A stretch of DNA of 64,000 nucleotides from Megalopta genalis (GCF_051020955.1 NW_027476325.1:124001-188000), one strand, 5' to 3'. Positions 10,968 through 22,465 are shown, counted from the stretch's first letter. Notes: generated by a model not told the origin, from the sequence alone. Numbers and translations: made by a program.

Positions 10968-10978
10968 AAAATTTATTT
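10968..10978. repeat. Target-site duplication, right (R1-clade element)
   Basis: AAAATTTATTT following the poly(A) tract, matching 4995-5005. The exact boundary with the poly(A) is ambiguous by up to four A residues. Confidence 0.8.
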
Positions 10979-11564
10979 CAAATTTACATAATTTTGACTC
11001 ATTACAGGATTAATGGATTTCATTCAAACACGGTAAACATAATAACCGATCTCCTTTACGGGTATTACAAAATGTGACACCTCGCTTAGTCTTTCTCCTG
11101 GCCATTACTCTACCATGTTTTGTCACATTTTTATCATAACATAATTAACAATATTTTCGTACTTCAGAGCCTTTTCCCGGTCTTCTTTGGAGTTTGTGTT
11201 GTTGTTTTTTAGACCGTCTTTCACACACACTCTCGGACTGGCATTTTGACGCTTAGGGTTAAAGAAAATTTTTGTCTGCACAGGACCAAGTACTGCAATG
11301 AACTGGTTTGTCGTAAAAGTAATACCGGCCACGAATCCATTTCGATAAAATCTTATCTAGCGGGTCAAACGGTAAAGAGAACAAAACAGACTTGGCGTCT
11401 AACGTGTTGAATGAATGCTTATAAGGATCACGTTCTTAACGTAAACTATCTTCTGCTGCGATGAGAAACATTGGCTCTACAATCTCAGTGCTTTTAAGCG
11501 GCGCGCGTGGCCTGGCGGGGACTTCCTTAAAAGTCAGCGTGGCGCTCAAATTGTTAACCGACAA

Positions 11565-11632
11565 CTACGGGCATAGCCCGTAGCACGCTGATCGGGCCAA
11601 AAGTGAATATTACGGGCATAGCCCGTAGTACG
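11565..11632. repeat. piggyBac-like left subterminal repeat with two short palindromes
   Basis: Contains the perfect hairpin CTACGGGCATAGCCCGTAG (11565-11583) and a second, TACGGGCATAGCCCGTA (11611-11627), separated by ACGCTGATCGGGCC. The latter recurs inverted at 13201-13250. Such subterminal palindromes are plausible transposase binding sites; that role is inferred. The same pair recurs in copy B at about 16575-16637. Confidence 0.7.
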
Positions 11633-11775
11633 ATGATCGGGCCAAATATAAATATTAGCGGCGGCGCCCTTTTAAAATTATAAATATTTGATAAGTAATT
11701 ACAACCTGATGCAATAATTGTGGTAGATGCAAGTACTACAAAAAGTTTATTTATACGAAAATCAGTAATACAAAA

Positions 11776-13041
11776 TTAAGAATCTGCAATAGTGTGATAC
11801 AATTCGAAACATTCTGGTAGATGTAAGGGAACTTTGCACTTCTTACACTCCCACGTTGTTTCTATACGTTTTTCATGTTTTTGGCAAACCCTACAAGGCT
11901 TTGACGGCCTTAATTTTGATGCTGCTGGGTCAATATGTTTTGGAAAATGAGCCCAATGCTTCGAGTGCAGTCTTTCTGGCATATCTCCGGAAGATAATTG
12001 TCCTCGTTCTCTATAATTCGGTTTTGGCATATTCTTCAATAGTGATTCGGCTATGTTGATCCTTTAGTCAACGTAACATTGCTTCCACCCGTTATTTATT
12101 TCGTTGCATAAAATGTAGGAATTCAAAAGACCAGCAGATAAAAAAATCTTTTTTACTTCCTTTCATGTATTTCCTCACTACTGGAAAGCTTGCTAATATT
12201 TGGTCTTGGAGATCAATTCCATTCATTCCCCTGTTGTACTCTGTAATACAATGTGGTTTTGGAGTACGATTGGATCCTTGTGTAGTCATTTCGATGAGTC
12301 AGCCTTTTATGACGGGTTAAATTGCCTATAAGATAAGCGCCCCTACAATTTCATGAGCGATTCATCAATAGCATTGTCTTCTCTTTCATTATATATACTT
12401 CTTTAAAGTTTTTGTTCAAATAATTGATCACAGGTTTAATCTTGCTCAATTTATCTGTATTGACAAACAGATTATTGTTTGCGAAATGCAAACACCTTGT
12501 AATTTGCAGATATCTTTTCAAAGGCATTTCATCGGCCTTTCAATAACAGCCCTCTTCGACCAATTCATTTGTTTTTCTGGTTTTTTTACCTGTGCAGTTA
12601 TTATGGACAATGCAAAATATCTTTTGATTTCGTTAGAATCTACAGGAAATCAAGTGTCGTCGATTTCTCCTGTTCTGCATGGATTCACTCGTATTTGATC
12701 TGCATACCGGTTAGTTTCGGTTACAATATTTTGCCAGAATATGTCATCAAATAAATATTAGATTAAATATATCTAATTCTCTTCTACTTCCTCCTAAGTC
12801 AGAGTGAGGCTGCCTCTCTTAGGCTAGCAGTCATCGTATAGTCTCAGATTTTTGGACTATTTCTTATTCCTCTCCAAAGCCAGGGCTCTGGTAGTTGATC
12901 GTCGTCAGAAGTATCATCAATATCTAATCGCATGCATTTTCTTCGAACAGAACATATATTGTCACTACTGTCACTTTCGTTAGCAAAATTATTAGCACAA
13001 TTCTCACTGCTCTCATCACGAAATCTTCTTCTTGAAAACAT
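11776..13041 (-). pseudogene. piggyBac-like transposase remnant, copy A
   Basis: Read from 13041 down: an acidic N-terminal segment starting MFSRRRFRDESSENC with SDDDQLPEP, then a degenerate middle with no open frame (12300-12840), then KPHCITEYNRGMNGIDLQDQ at 12092-12289 (region of the third catalytic Asp of the DDE_Tnp_1_7 fold), then the cysteine-rich C-terminus CRVCQKHEKRIETTWECKKC followed by LHLPECFELYHT at 11776-11930. The segment with the first two catalytic Asp residues is not recognisable, and the total is well short of the usual ~600 codons, so the gene is dead. Confidence 0.75.
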
Positions 13042-13346
13042 CTTGTGGGGATGCTTCTCTAGAATTTATGAAGATAAATTTCGATGTGCGAATGTGATCA
13101 AGAATAACTTGAAACTGATCACGATACGAAGAGATAATAAGAACGCATCACGAACCTTGTCTGTGCTATTTGTGATGGGGCAAATTACCAACCGCGACCG
13201 TCGTACCACGAGCGATGCCCGTAATATTTACGATTGGCCCGATCAGCGTATTGTACAAGTCGTGCGAATGGCTCGAAGGCTGCGCGAGCTTGTTTACGTT
13301 TCCGGCCCGAAATTCTCGAACGTAAATCGCAGATTTAAGAGGTTAA

Positions 13347-13713
13347 GCAGCAAAAGTCAGGGGCTGAGACTAGACATATTTCCGCAAACCCAATCAGGTA
13401 GCCGCTTTCACAATTTCCCCTGCAGACTGAACGCGTGAAGTTCATTTTCAATGCAACATCTCACATTACATTGGAATAGTAGATTTTTTTGCAAAATAAA
13501 CATATTTTTCATCGATGGCAAGTATTAGGAGACGAATAAAGAAGTTCTATTTTAAAAAACTGAAGTTGATACTCTTTCAATTTCTATAGTATTTATAGAA
13601 AGCATTGAAATATGTTTTGTTTTGAGATTAAATGAAAACTTTATTTGATTACGATTGATATATTTTTATAATTTGATGTCTAAGGAAAGTAATTTCAGTT
13701 ATATATATATGTA
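13347..13713. other. Spacer between duplicate copies
   Basis: AT-rich unique sequence between the end of the first piggyBac-like element and the fold-back-type terminus at 13714. No ORF or repeat of note is seen. Confidence 0.5.
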
Positions 13714-14460
13714 CAGGGCGTTCCACAATTATTTTAACAGCAGAAAATGAGGGATAGCTAAGGTCATTTGAAGTAACTTTTTCCTTTGCGAAAATACAAT
13801 CCGCGGCTTTGTTTACGAGTTATTAACGATAAACACTGACCAATGAGAGGTGAAGTGCTGCTTTCGCATCAATGAACAAGTCACGGTGCGTGAACTTCCG
13901 AATTTAATTTTATTACATTACAGTGATAATTTTAAGAAGAACGCTATTTATTCTTACTTCAGAATGTCTGAAGAATATTTACTAATTTTTCGAATTCAAA
14001 ATAATAAGTAATTTAACCGTGACGGCCGTTTTAATTTTCTAGTGTGCATGACACCTCGTGTGTAAGATACGAAATTTTTAAGCAAGGTGTACAGTGAAGT
14101 TTAACAAGGTACGTAAATGATATTTTAATTTAAATAATTCCGTTTCCGAACACAGTTCAACGAATGATTCGCAAAGCTAATTTAATAATGAATATTCGCG
14201 TTAAAAGGCGTATGTAATTTGTGTATGAAGAATATAATTAATAAAAAACTCACCCATTTAGTTGTAAATCCACTTCATGCACGGAAATGGGTGCAGGAGG
14301 ATAGTGCATTGGCCTCGTACAATTTTTGATGAACTGCGCAGCTGATCTGTAGCCGACGGTGACGAAGAGAAGAATGTCTCCGGGCAGGCAATTTCAACGT
14401 TTACTTTCACTGCATTGTCACTAAACACTGATCACTTATCAATAATATTTATGGACGAAC
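13714..14460 (+). repeat. Fold-back-family terminus (diverged) leading copy B
   Basis: Begins CAGGGCGTTCCACAATTATT, close to the CAGGGTGTCCCAC terminus at 33076, and stays alignable with 33076-33770 (shared TTTGCGAAAATGCAAT-like block, GAATATTTACTAATTTTTCG, GTGTGCATGACACCTCG, AAACTCACCCATTTAGTTG, CACTGATCACTTA). After about 14460 the interior differs and leads into the C2H2 ORF, so this may be the end of a larger related element. Copy A has the same sequence only from 2957 to about 3475. Confidence 0.7.
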
Positions 14461-14580
14461 TTTCCGGGGTTAATATGTATGGCCCTGAAAAGAGCCGATT
14501 GTTTTATGCGACGCGATCGAAAAAAATTCGTGTCTCCTCTTTTCTATTATCGATTTGAATCCCTTCCTGTATTTCGTATA

Positions 14581-15015
14581 TCAGTGGAGCTTCCGAACAT
14601 GGCAAATTGCGTGCTGTCTATAGACCATTTTGTGCAGAAAGTATTTCGGGCAATAATAACATTGATAAGTTAGCGGTTCCTTGAACTGCGGTTCCGCTAG
14701 GGTTCTGTGCCCTGTTCTTGGCGCCAAGCGTAAATATTGCAGAGATTCTTGTGCGGTCGAATTCGAAGATGGACTCGCAGTCGAACTTACAGTCGAACTC
14801 GAACTCGCAATCGAATTCGCAATTGGACTCGAAATCAATCTGGCAATCGAACTGGCAGACAAACTCGGAATGGAACTCGCAATCGTCCTCGCAACAGTCC
14901 TCGCAACCCTACTCGATTGTCTCTGTCTTCTTGACGACGGGTGTTTGCCGATCGTGTAGCTTTTCGATCTCTTTACAAGAAACCGTACTGCGAGCTGTTC
15001 ATGTATTTCGTCCAT
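14581..15015 (-). CDS. Small C2H2 zinc-finger ORF, copy B
   Basis: 144 codons, differing from the copy A product at only a few residues (Ser-Tyr for Ser-Asn near residue 20, Val for Ala near 41, Gln for Leu just before the finger). The C-x2-C-x12-H-x3-H finger is unchanged. Frame retention in both duplicates is compatible with function but also with recent duplication. Function unknown. Confidence 0.4.
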   Translation of the reverse strand: MDEIHEQLAVRFLVKRSKSYTIGKHPSSRRQRQSSRVARTVARTIASSIPSLSASSIARLISSPIANSIASSSSTVSSTASPSSNSTAQESLQYLRLAPRTGHRTLAEPQFKEPLTYQCYYCPKYFLHKMVYRQHAICHVRKLH

Positions 15016-16563
15016 CGCAGCGGACGCCTCGTTATTCGCTCCATTTCTCGATCTCTGTAACGAAAAGCGAATATTTCGTTCTTATTACATATATATATTA
15101 TTTTGTAAATTTGTATATTGGTTCGGTTGATCGCCAAATTACTTAATTGTATTTGTGAGAATAATTTAATGGATTTGAAAATTATTTCATCTATTGGTTA
15201 AATACGGTAACAGAGAATGCATTATATTAATGAGAATGCATATATTAATTCAGTTAGTCGTTAAATAATTTATCGAGCCTGTATTTTAATTTTGTTTATC
15301 TCCAAATTATTAGATGAGTCTATTAACCATATCACTTTTTGAATGACATCATGAATTTTTTATTAATTCTGTTGATCCTAATGCATTCTCTGACGTTAGT
15401 CATTTAAGATTCTATAAAAAATGGCAATCAATTTTATAAACCAGTTACAATATACAAATTTGGACAACATAATTGTATGATCCTGAAACTACGGCGAACT
15501 TGCGAAATTAAAAGATCAAAAATTAATTACCTCATTCGAAGGAGCGCAATCCTTGGCAAGATCGGTAATAGAGCGAATCATCGTAAAAATCACTGTAAGA
15601 ATTCCTTCTAGTTGCACGGAAACTGTCACTTCGAAGACACTATAGCAATTCCTTCTAGCTATACTAGCTGTTCAGACTCGTCGACGCAACGCAGATTTTC
15701 TGTGGCAAGCAGGATCAAAATGAGAGGTAGAAGACGAAGCAAGTTGCTTTTATAAAAATCTGAAGCTACTGCGTTAGAATCTCGTTTCAGTTAGCCAATG
15801 GCAGGCCATCGGGTGGACCCAACTGTCCCTTTTATCCCCCCTTAATACGTTGAGCGCCACGTCAGCCATCGGTGGCTGACACTAGACTTTCCGTTTAGGC
15901 CGCGTCAACCACCACTGGCTGACATCGTGTAACATGATATAGAACTATAAAATTTACACTGTTTTATGTATTTACAGAAAAATTATTTCAAATTTACATA
16001 ATTTTGACTCATTACAGGATTAATGGATTTCATTCAAACACGGTAAACATAATAACCGATCTCCTTTACGGGTATTACAAAATGTGACACCTCGCTTAGT
16101 CTTTCTCCTGGCCATTACTCTACCATCTTTTGTTACATTTTTATCATAACATAATTAACAATATTTTCGTACTACAGAGCCTTTTCCCGGTTTTCTTTGG
16201 AGTTTGTGTTGTTGTTTTTTAGACCGTCTTTCACACACACTCTCGGACTGGCATTTTGACGCTTAGGGTTAAAGAAAATTTTTGTCTGCACAGGACCAAG
16301 TACTGCAATGAACTGGTTTGTCGTAAAAGTAATGCCGGCCACGAATCCATTTCGATAAAATCTTATCTAGCGGGTCAAACGGTAAAGAGAACAAAACAGA
16401 CTTGGCGTCCAACGTGTTGAATGAATGCTTATAAGGATCACGTTCTTAACGTAAACTATCTTCTACTGCGATAAGAAACATTGGCTCTACAATTTCAGCG
16501 CTTTTAAGCGGCGCGCGTGGCCTGGCGGGGACTTCCTTAAAAATCAGCGTGGCGCTCAAATTG

Positions 16564-18112
16564 TTAAACGTCAACTACGGGCATAGCCCGTAGTACGCTG
16601 ATCGGGCCAAAAGTGAATATTACGGGCATAGCCCGTAGTACGATGATCGGGTCAAATATAAATATTAGCGGCGGCGCCCTTTTAAAATTAAAAATATTTG
16701 ATAAGTAATTACAGCCTGATGCAATAATTGTGGTAGATGCAAGTACTACAAAAAGTTTATTTACACGAAAATCAGTAATACAAAATTAATAATCTGCAAT
16801 AGTGTGAGACAATTCGAATCATTCTGGTAGATGTAAGGGAACTTTTCACTTCTTACACTCCCACGTTGTTTCTATACGTTTTTTATTTTTTTGGCAAACC
16901 CTACAAGGTTCTGACGGCCTTAATTTTGATGCTGCTGGGTCAATATGTTTTGGAGAATGAGCCCAATACTTCGAGTGCAGTCTTTCTGGCATATCTCCGG
17001 AAGATAATTGTCCTCGTTCTCTATAATTCGGTTTTGGCATATTCTTCAATAGTGATTCGGCTATGTTGATCCTATAGTCAACGTAACATTGTTTCCACCC
17101 GTTATTTATTTCGTTGCATAAAATGTAGGAATTAATTAGACCAGCAGATAAAAATATTTTTTTTACTTCCTTTCATGTATTTCCTCACTACTGGAAAGCT
17201 TGCTAATATTTGGTCTTGGAGATCAATTCCATTCATTCCCTTGTTGTACTCTGTAATACAATGTGGTTTTGGAGTACGATTGGATCCTTGTGTAGTCATT
17301 TCGATGAGTCAGCCTTTTATGACGGGTTAAATTGCCTATAAGATAAGCGCCCCTACAATTTCATGAGCGATTCATCAATAGCATTGTCTTCTCTTTCATT
17401 ATATATACTTCTTTAAAGTTTTTGTTCAAATAATTGATCACAGGTTTAATCTTGCTCAATTTATCTGTATTGACAAACAGATTATTGTTTGCGAAATGCA
17501 AACACCTTGTAATTTGCAGATATCTTTTCAAAGGCATTTCATCGGCCTTTCAATAACAGCCCTCTTCGACCAATTCATTTGTTTTTCTGGTTTTTTTACC
17601 TGTGCAGTTATTATGGACAATGCAAAATATCTTTTGATTTCGTTAGAATCTACAGGAAATCAAGTGTCGTCGATTTCTCCTGTTCTGCATGGATTCACTC
17701 GTATTTGATCTGCATACCGGTTAGTTTCGGTTACAATATTTTGCCAGAATATGTCATCAAATAAATATTAGATTAAATATATCTAATTCTCTTCTACTTC
17801 CTCCTAAGTCAGAGTGAGGCTGCCTCTCTTAGGCTAGCAGTCATCGTATAGTCTCAGATTTTTGGACTATTTCTTATTCCTCTCCAAAGCCAGGGCTCTG
17901 GTAGTTGATCGTCGTCAGAAGTATCATCAATATCTAATCGCATGCATTTTCTTCGAACAGAACATATATTGTCACTACTGTCACTTTCGTTAGCAAAATT
18001 ATTAGCACAATTCTCACTGCTCTCATCACGAAATCTTCTTCTTGAAAACATCTTGTGGGGATGCTTCTCTAGAATTTATGAAGATAAATTTCGATGTGCG
18101 AATGTGATCAAG
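16564..18112 (-). mobile_element. Degenerate piggyBac-like element, copy B (right-truncated)
   Basis: Same left terminus with paired palindromes (16575-16593 and 16621-16637) and the same transposase remnant as in copy A. It ends at 18112 inside the N-terminal coding part, so the right inverted repeat is missing. Confidence 0.65.
16786..18051 (-). pseudogene. piggyBac-like transposase remnant, copy B
   Basis: Same fragments in the same order as copy A. The C-terminal cysteine-rich domain has an extra lesion: a Cys codon after TTWECKK is now TGA, which removes the last zinc-binding cysteines. The N-terminal segment (17854-18051) is identical to copy A. Confidence 0.7.
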
Positions 18113-21100
18113 CATGAATTTTAAGCTCATTCATGTGTTTCGAATGTATTTGAAGCTTACTCGCTTGTTTCGTATGCATTTGAAGCTAAATCATGTATTT
18201 CACATAGATTTGAAGCTACATTATGTGTTTCGCATGAAATCGAACCTGAATCATTAGTTTCGCACGAATTTAGAGCTAAATCGTTTGTTTCGTTTGCATT
18301 TGAAGCTAAATCATTATTTCGCATAGATTTGAAGCTATATATTGTTTTCCGTATGAAATCGAAACTGGAACATGCGTTTCGCATGAATTTTAAGCTAAAT
18401 TGTTTGTTTCGCGTGAATATGAACCTAGATCATATGTCTCGAATGAATTTGAAGCTAATTCATGTGTTTTGCATGATTTCGAAGCTTAGTCATGTGTTTC
18501 ACATGAATATGAAGCTCAGTCACGTGTTTCGCATTGATTTTAAGCTAAATCATGTATTTCGTATATATATGAAGCTATATATTGAGTTTGGCATGAATTG
18601 GAAGCTGAGTCATGTGTTTCGCATGAACTTTAAGCTAAATCGTTTATTTCGCATGAATATGAAGCTATAGCATGTGTCTCGCATGAATTTGATTCTAATT
18701 CATGTGTTTCGAATCAATTTATAGCTAAATCATTTGTTTCGTATGCATTTGAAGATAAATCATGTATTACGCATAGATTTGGAGCTGAATTATGTGTTTC
18801 GCACGAATTCGAAGCTAAATCATGTGTTTCGCATGAAATTTAAGCTAAACCGTTTGTTTCGTATGTTTTTGAAGCTATATCATGTGCCTCGCATGAATTT
18901 GAAGCTAATTAATGTGTTTCGAATGAATTTGAAGCTAACTAGATTGTTTCGTATGTATTTGAAGCTAAATCATGTGTCCCGCATGAACTTGAAGCTCAGT
19001 CACGCGTTTCGCATGAATACGAAGCTAAATCGTTTGTTTCGTATGCATTTGAAGCTAAATCATGTATCTCGCATGGATTTGAAGCTAAATAATATGTTTA
19101 GCATGAATTTGAAGCAAAATCATGTGTTTCTCATGAATTCGAAGCTGAATCATGTGTTTCACATGAATTTGAAACTAAATCATGTGTCTCGCATGAATCT
19201 GGAGCAAATTAATGTGTTTCGAATGAATTTGAAGCTAAGTCGTTTGTTTCGTATGCATTTGAATTTAAATCATGTATTTCGCATAGATTTGAAGCTAAAT
19301 AATGTGTTTCGCATGAATTCGAAGCTAAATCGCGTATTTCGCATGAATTCGAAGCTCAATCATGTGTTTCGAATCAATTTGAAGCTAAATCGTTTGTTTC
19401 TTATGCATTTGAAGCTAAATCGTTTGTTTCGTATGCATTTGAAGCTAAATCATGTATTTCCCATACATTTGAAGCTAAATAATGTGTCTCGCATGAATTT
19501 GAATCTAATTCATGTGTTTCGAATGAATTTGAAGCTACATCGTTTGTTTCGCACGAATTTGAAGCTCAGTCACGTGTTACGCATGAATTCGAAGCTGAAC
19601 CATGTGTTTCGCATGAATTTTAAGCTAAATCGTTTGTTTCGAATGCATTTGAAGCTAAATCATGTGTCTCGTCTGAATTTGAAGCGAATTCACGTGTTTC
19701 GAATGTATTTGAAGCTTACTCGCTTGTTTCGTAAGCATTTGAAGCTAAATCATGTATTTCGCATAGATTTGAAGCTACATTATGTGTTTCGCATGAAATC
19801 GAACCTAATCATTTGTTTCGCACGAATATAGAGCTAAATCGTTTGTTTCGTATGCATTTGAAGCTAAATCATTATTTCGCATAGATTTGAAGCTATATAT
19901 TGTGTTTCGTATGAATTCGAAACTGGAACATGCGTTACGCATGAATTTTAAGCTAAAGCGTTTGTTTCGCGTGAATATGAACCTATATCATATGTCTCGC
20001 ATGAATTTGAAGCTAATTCATGTGTTTCGCATGAATTCGAAGCTGAATCATGTTTTACGCACGAATTCGAAGCTGAATCATGTTTTACGCACGAATTCGA
20101 AGCTAAATCAAGTGTTTCCATGAATTTTAAGCTAAATTGTTTGTTTCGCATGAATTTGAAGCTATATCATGTGTCTAGCATTAATATGAAGCTAATTCAT
20201 GTGTTTCGAATGAATTTGAAGCTAAATCGTTTGCTTCGTATGCAGTTGAAGTTAAATCATGTATTTCGCATGAATTTAAAGCTAATTCATGTGTTTCGCA
20301 TGAATTCGAAGCTAAATCATGTGCTTCGTATGCATTTGAAGCTAAAACATATATTTCGCATGTATTTGAAACTAATTCATTTGTTCCGCATGAATTCGAA
20401 GCTAAATCTTGTGTCTCGCATGAATTTGAAACAAAATCATGTGTTTCGAATGAATTTGAAACTAAATCACGTGTTTCGCATGAATTCGAGCTAAATCATG
20501 TGTTTCGTATGAATTTTAAGCTCATTCGTGTTTTTCGAATGAATTTGAAGCTAACTCGATTGTTTCGTATGCTTTTGAAGCTAAATCATGCGTCCCGCAT
20601 GAACTTGAAGCTCAGTGACGCGTTTCGCATGAATTCGAAGCTAAATCGTTTGTATCGTATGCATTTGAAGATAAATCATGTATTACGCATAGATTTGAAG
20701 CTGAATTATGTGTTTCGCACGAATTCGAAGCTAAATCATGTGTTTCGCATGAATTTTAAGCTAAAGCGTTTGTTTCATATGCATTTGAAGCTAAATCATG
20801 TATTTCGCATAGATTTGCATTTAAATAATTTGTTTTGCATGAGTTCGAAGCTAAATCATGTGCTTCGTATGCATTTGAAGGTAAAACATTTATTCCGCAC
20901 AGATTTGAAGCGAAATAATGTGTCTCGCGTGAATTTGAATCTAATTCATGTGTTTCGAATGAATTTGAAGCTAAATCGTTTGTTTCGTATGCATGTGAAG
21001 CTGAATCATGTATTACGCATAGATTTGAAGCTAAATTTTGTGGTTCGCATGACTTCGAAGCTGAATCATGTGTTTCGCATGAATTTTAAGCTAAATCGTT

Positions 21101-22137
21101 TGATTCGCATGAATATGAAGCTATAACATATGTCTCGCATTAATTTGAAGCTAATTCATATGTTTCAAATGAATTTGGAGCTACATCGTTTGTTTCGTAT
21201 GCATTGGAACATAAAACATGTATGTCGCTTAGATTTGAAGCTAAATAATGTGTTTCGCATGAATTCGAAGCCAAATCGTTTCTTTCGCACGAATTTGAAG
21301 CTAAACCATTTGTTTCACATGAATTTGAATTCAAACCGTCTGTTTGGCATGGATTTGAAGCTAAAACGATTGTTTCGAATGGATTTTAATATAAATCGTG
21401 TATTTCGAAAGAACTTGAAGCTATATCGTGTATTTCGCATGAATCTGAATCCAAATCGTCTGTTTTGCATGGATTTGGGTCTAAATTGGGTATTTCACAT
21501 GAATTTTAAGCCAACTCGACTGTTTCGCACGAATTTGAAGCTAAACCTTTTGTTCCGCATGAAGTTGAATTCAAACCGTCTGTTTCGCATGGATTTGAAG
21601 CTAAAACGATTGTTTCGAATCGATTTCAATATAAATCGTATATTTCGAATGTACTTGAAGCTAAACCTTGTACTTCGCATGGATTTGAACCCAAATGGGA
21701 TGTTTCGCATGGATTTGAATCTACATCTTGTATTTCGCATGAATTTGGAGCCAAATCGTTGTTTCGGAAGGATTTGAAGATAAATTGTGTATTTTGCATA
21801 AATTTGGAGATAAATCGTTTGTTTCCCGTGGATTTGAAGCTATATCGTGTATTTAGGACGAATCTGAATCCAAATCGTCTGTTTCGCATGGATTTGAGTC
21901 TAAATTGTGTATTTCACATGAGTTTGAAACCAAATCGTTGTTTCGGAAGGATTTGAAGATAAATTGTGTATTTTGCATAAATTTGAAGCAGAATCGTGCA
22001 TTTCGTATGAATGTGGAAATCTTGTATTTCGTACGAAATTCAAGCGAAATCGTTTGTTTCGCGTGAATTTGAAACTAAATCGTTTGGTTCTCAGGGTTTT
22101 AAAACTGAATCGTGTATTTCGCCTGAATTTGGAGCTA
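18112..22137 (+). repeat. 30-bp degenerate minisatellite array (~134 copies)
   Basis: The unit is GAATTTGAAGCTAAATCATG followed by TGTTTCGCAT, with 10-20% variation between units and few indels. Since 30 bp is ten codons, frames stay open for long stretches on both strands: up to 365 codons on the plus strand reading as NLKLNHVFRM repeats, and several shorter ones on the minus strand. Unit variants change along the array. The left three quarters favour TCATGTGTTTCGCATGAATT, while from about 21290 the units favour GGATTTGAA and CGTGTATTTCG. I read this as repetitive DNA, not a proven gene. Confidence 0.92.
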
Positions 22138-22328
22138 ATAACCTACTGACTGACGACTTAGACTCAAATTCCTGCGAAATACACGATTCAGCTTTAAATC
22201 CCAGAGAAACAGACGATTTAGCTTAAAATTCTTGCGAAATACGCTATTTAGTTTCAAAACCAAGCGCAACAAACGAATTAGCTTCAAACTCATGCGAAAT
22301 ACACGATTTAGGTTTAAAACACGGACAC
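22138..22328 (-). repeat. Inverted tail of the 30-bp array (~6 copies)
   Basis: After a short junction (CCTACTGACTGACGACTTAG) the same unit continues as its reverse complement (ATGCGAAATACACGATTTAG and similar), so the array flips orientation near 22140 and could form a hairpin. Confidence 0.85.
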
Positions 22329-22334
22329 GGCTGA

Positions 22335-22465
22335 GGCGAAACCTCATCGGCGGAGCGACTTCAGGATGTCGATGGCGGGGCGGCGGAGAGGCCGAGAATT
22401 ATGTATCTGTGGACAGATAATGTCTCGACCTCTTCCGCCACCCTACACCCCGTAATACGACGTGT
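22335..22465 (-). pseudogene. R1-clade ORF2 endonuclease fragment
   Basis: About 130 bp matching 63540-63670 in the same orientation and 7990-8110 inverted. It is the part of the endonuclease domain around the SDH motif (reverse strand of GTCTCGACCTCTTCCGCCAC and CACCCCGTAATACG). Neither end of an R1 element is present. It lies between the 30-bp array and the Polinton end. Confidence 0.8.

Larger units (their letters stand above)
5006..10971 (+). mobile_element. Full-length R1-clade non-LTR retrotransposon, copy 1
   Basis: About 5.97 kb, GC-rich against an AT-rich background. It has a C-tract at the 5' junction, a ~420-bp 5' UTR, ORF1 (Gag-like), ORF2 (endonuclease, reverse transcriptase, C-terminal zinc finger), a ~390-bp 3' UTR and a 20-nt poly(A) at 10952-10971. 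It is flanked by an 11-bp target-site duplication. ORF1 and ORF2 meet in a TAATG overlap as in SART1-like members of the R1 clade. ORF2 carries one frameshift and two nonsense codons, so this copy cannot retrotranspose itself. It is not inserted in 28S rDNA or telomeric repeats. Confidence 0.93.
2957..13110. repeat. Segmental duplication copy A (interrupted by R1-clade element)
   Basis: After removing the R1-clade insertion at 5006-10971, this region aligns end to end with 13946-18112. Both start with TTACTTCAGAATGTCTGAAG, carry the same C2H2 ORF and the same piggyBac remnant, and end at AATGTGATCAAG. Substitutions are about 2% in the left part, and the last ~800 bp (12300-13110) look identical to 17310-18112. 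To the left of 2957 the two loci are unrelated, so copy A is truncated relative to copy B's upstream fold-back sequence. Confidence 0.9.
11554..13346 (-). mobile_element. Degenerate piggyBac-like element, copy A
   Basis: About 1.8 kb bounded by candidate TTAA sites (11554-11557 and 13343-13346, both followed inward by CC). It has subterminal inverted repeats at 11585-11632 and 13201-13250 that match over about 48 bp with few differences. It contains minus-strand remnants of a piggyBac transposase. Exact termini are uncertain because the two ends beyond the inverted repeats differ. The left end and most of the body are repeated in segmental copy B. Confidence 0.65.
13946..18112. repeat. Segmental duplication copy B (uninterrupted)
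   Basis: About 4.17 kb, aligning with copy A minus its retrotransposon. It contains the empty R1 target site near 15970-15995, a second C2H2 ORF and a second piggyBac remnant. Its right end at AATGTGATCAAG abuts the 30-bp minisatellite. In copy A the piggyBac sequence instead continues another ~230 bp, so copy B was cut at this point. Confidence 0.9.

Noticed and set aside
11096..11340. Possible LTR or gene in the sequence right of the R1-clade element (69-codon ORF at 11123-11332)
   Set aside because: It is ordinary duplicated sequence present also at 16100-16350. The frame has no motif and is not kept well in the other copy.
18734..19831. 365-codon ORF in the 30-bp array as a protein-coding gene
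   Set aside because: Explained by a 30-bp unit with few stops; antisense frames are open as well. Kept only as a finding to test, not as a CDS.
18112..22137. CRISPR-like array
   Set aside because: Units are directly adjacent without unique spacers, highly variable, and in a eukaryotic context.
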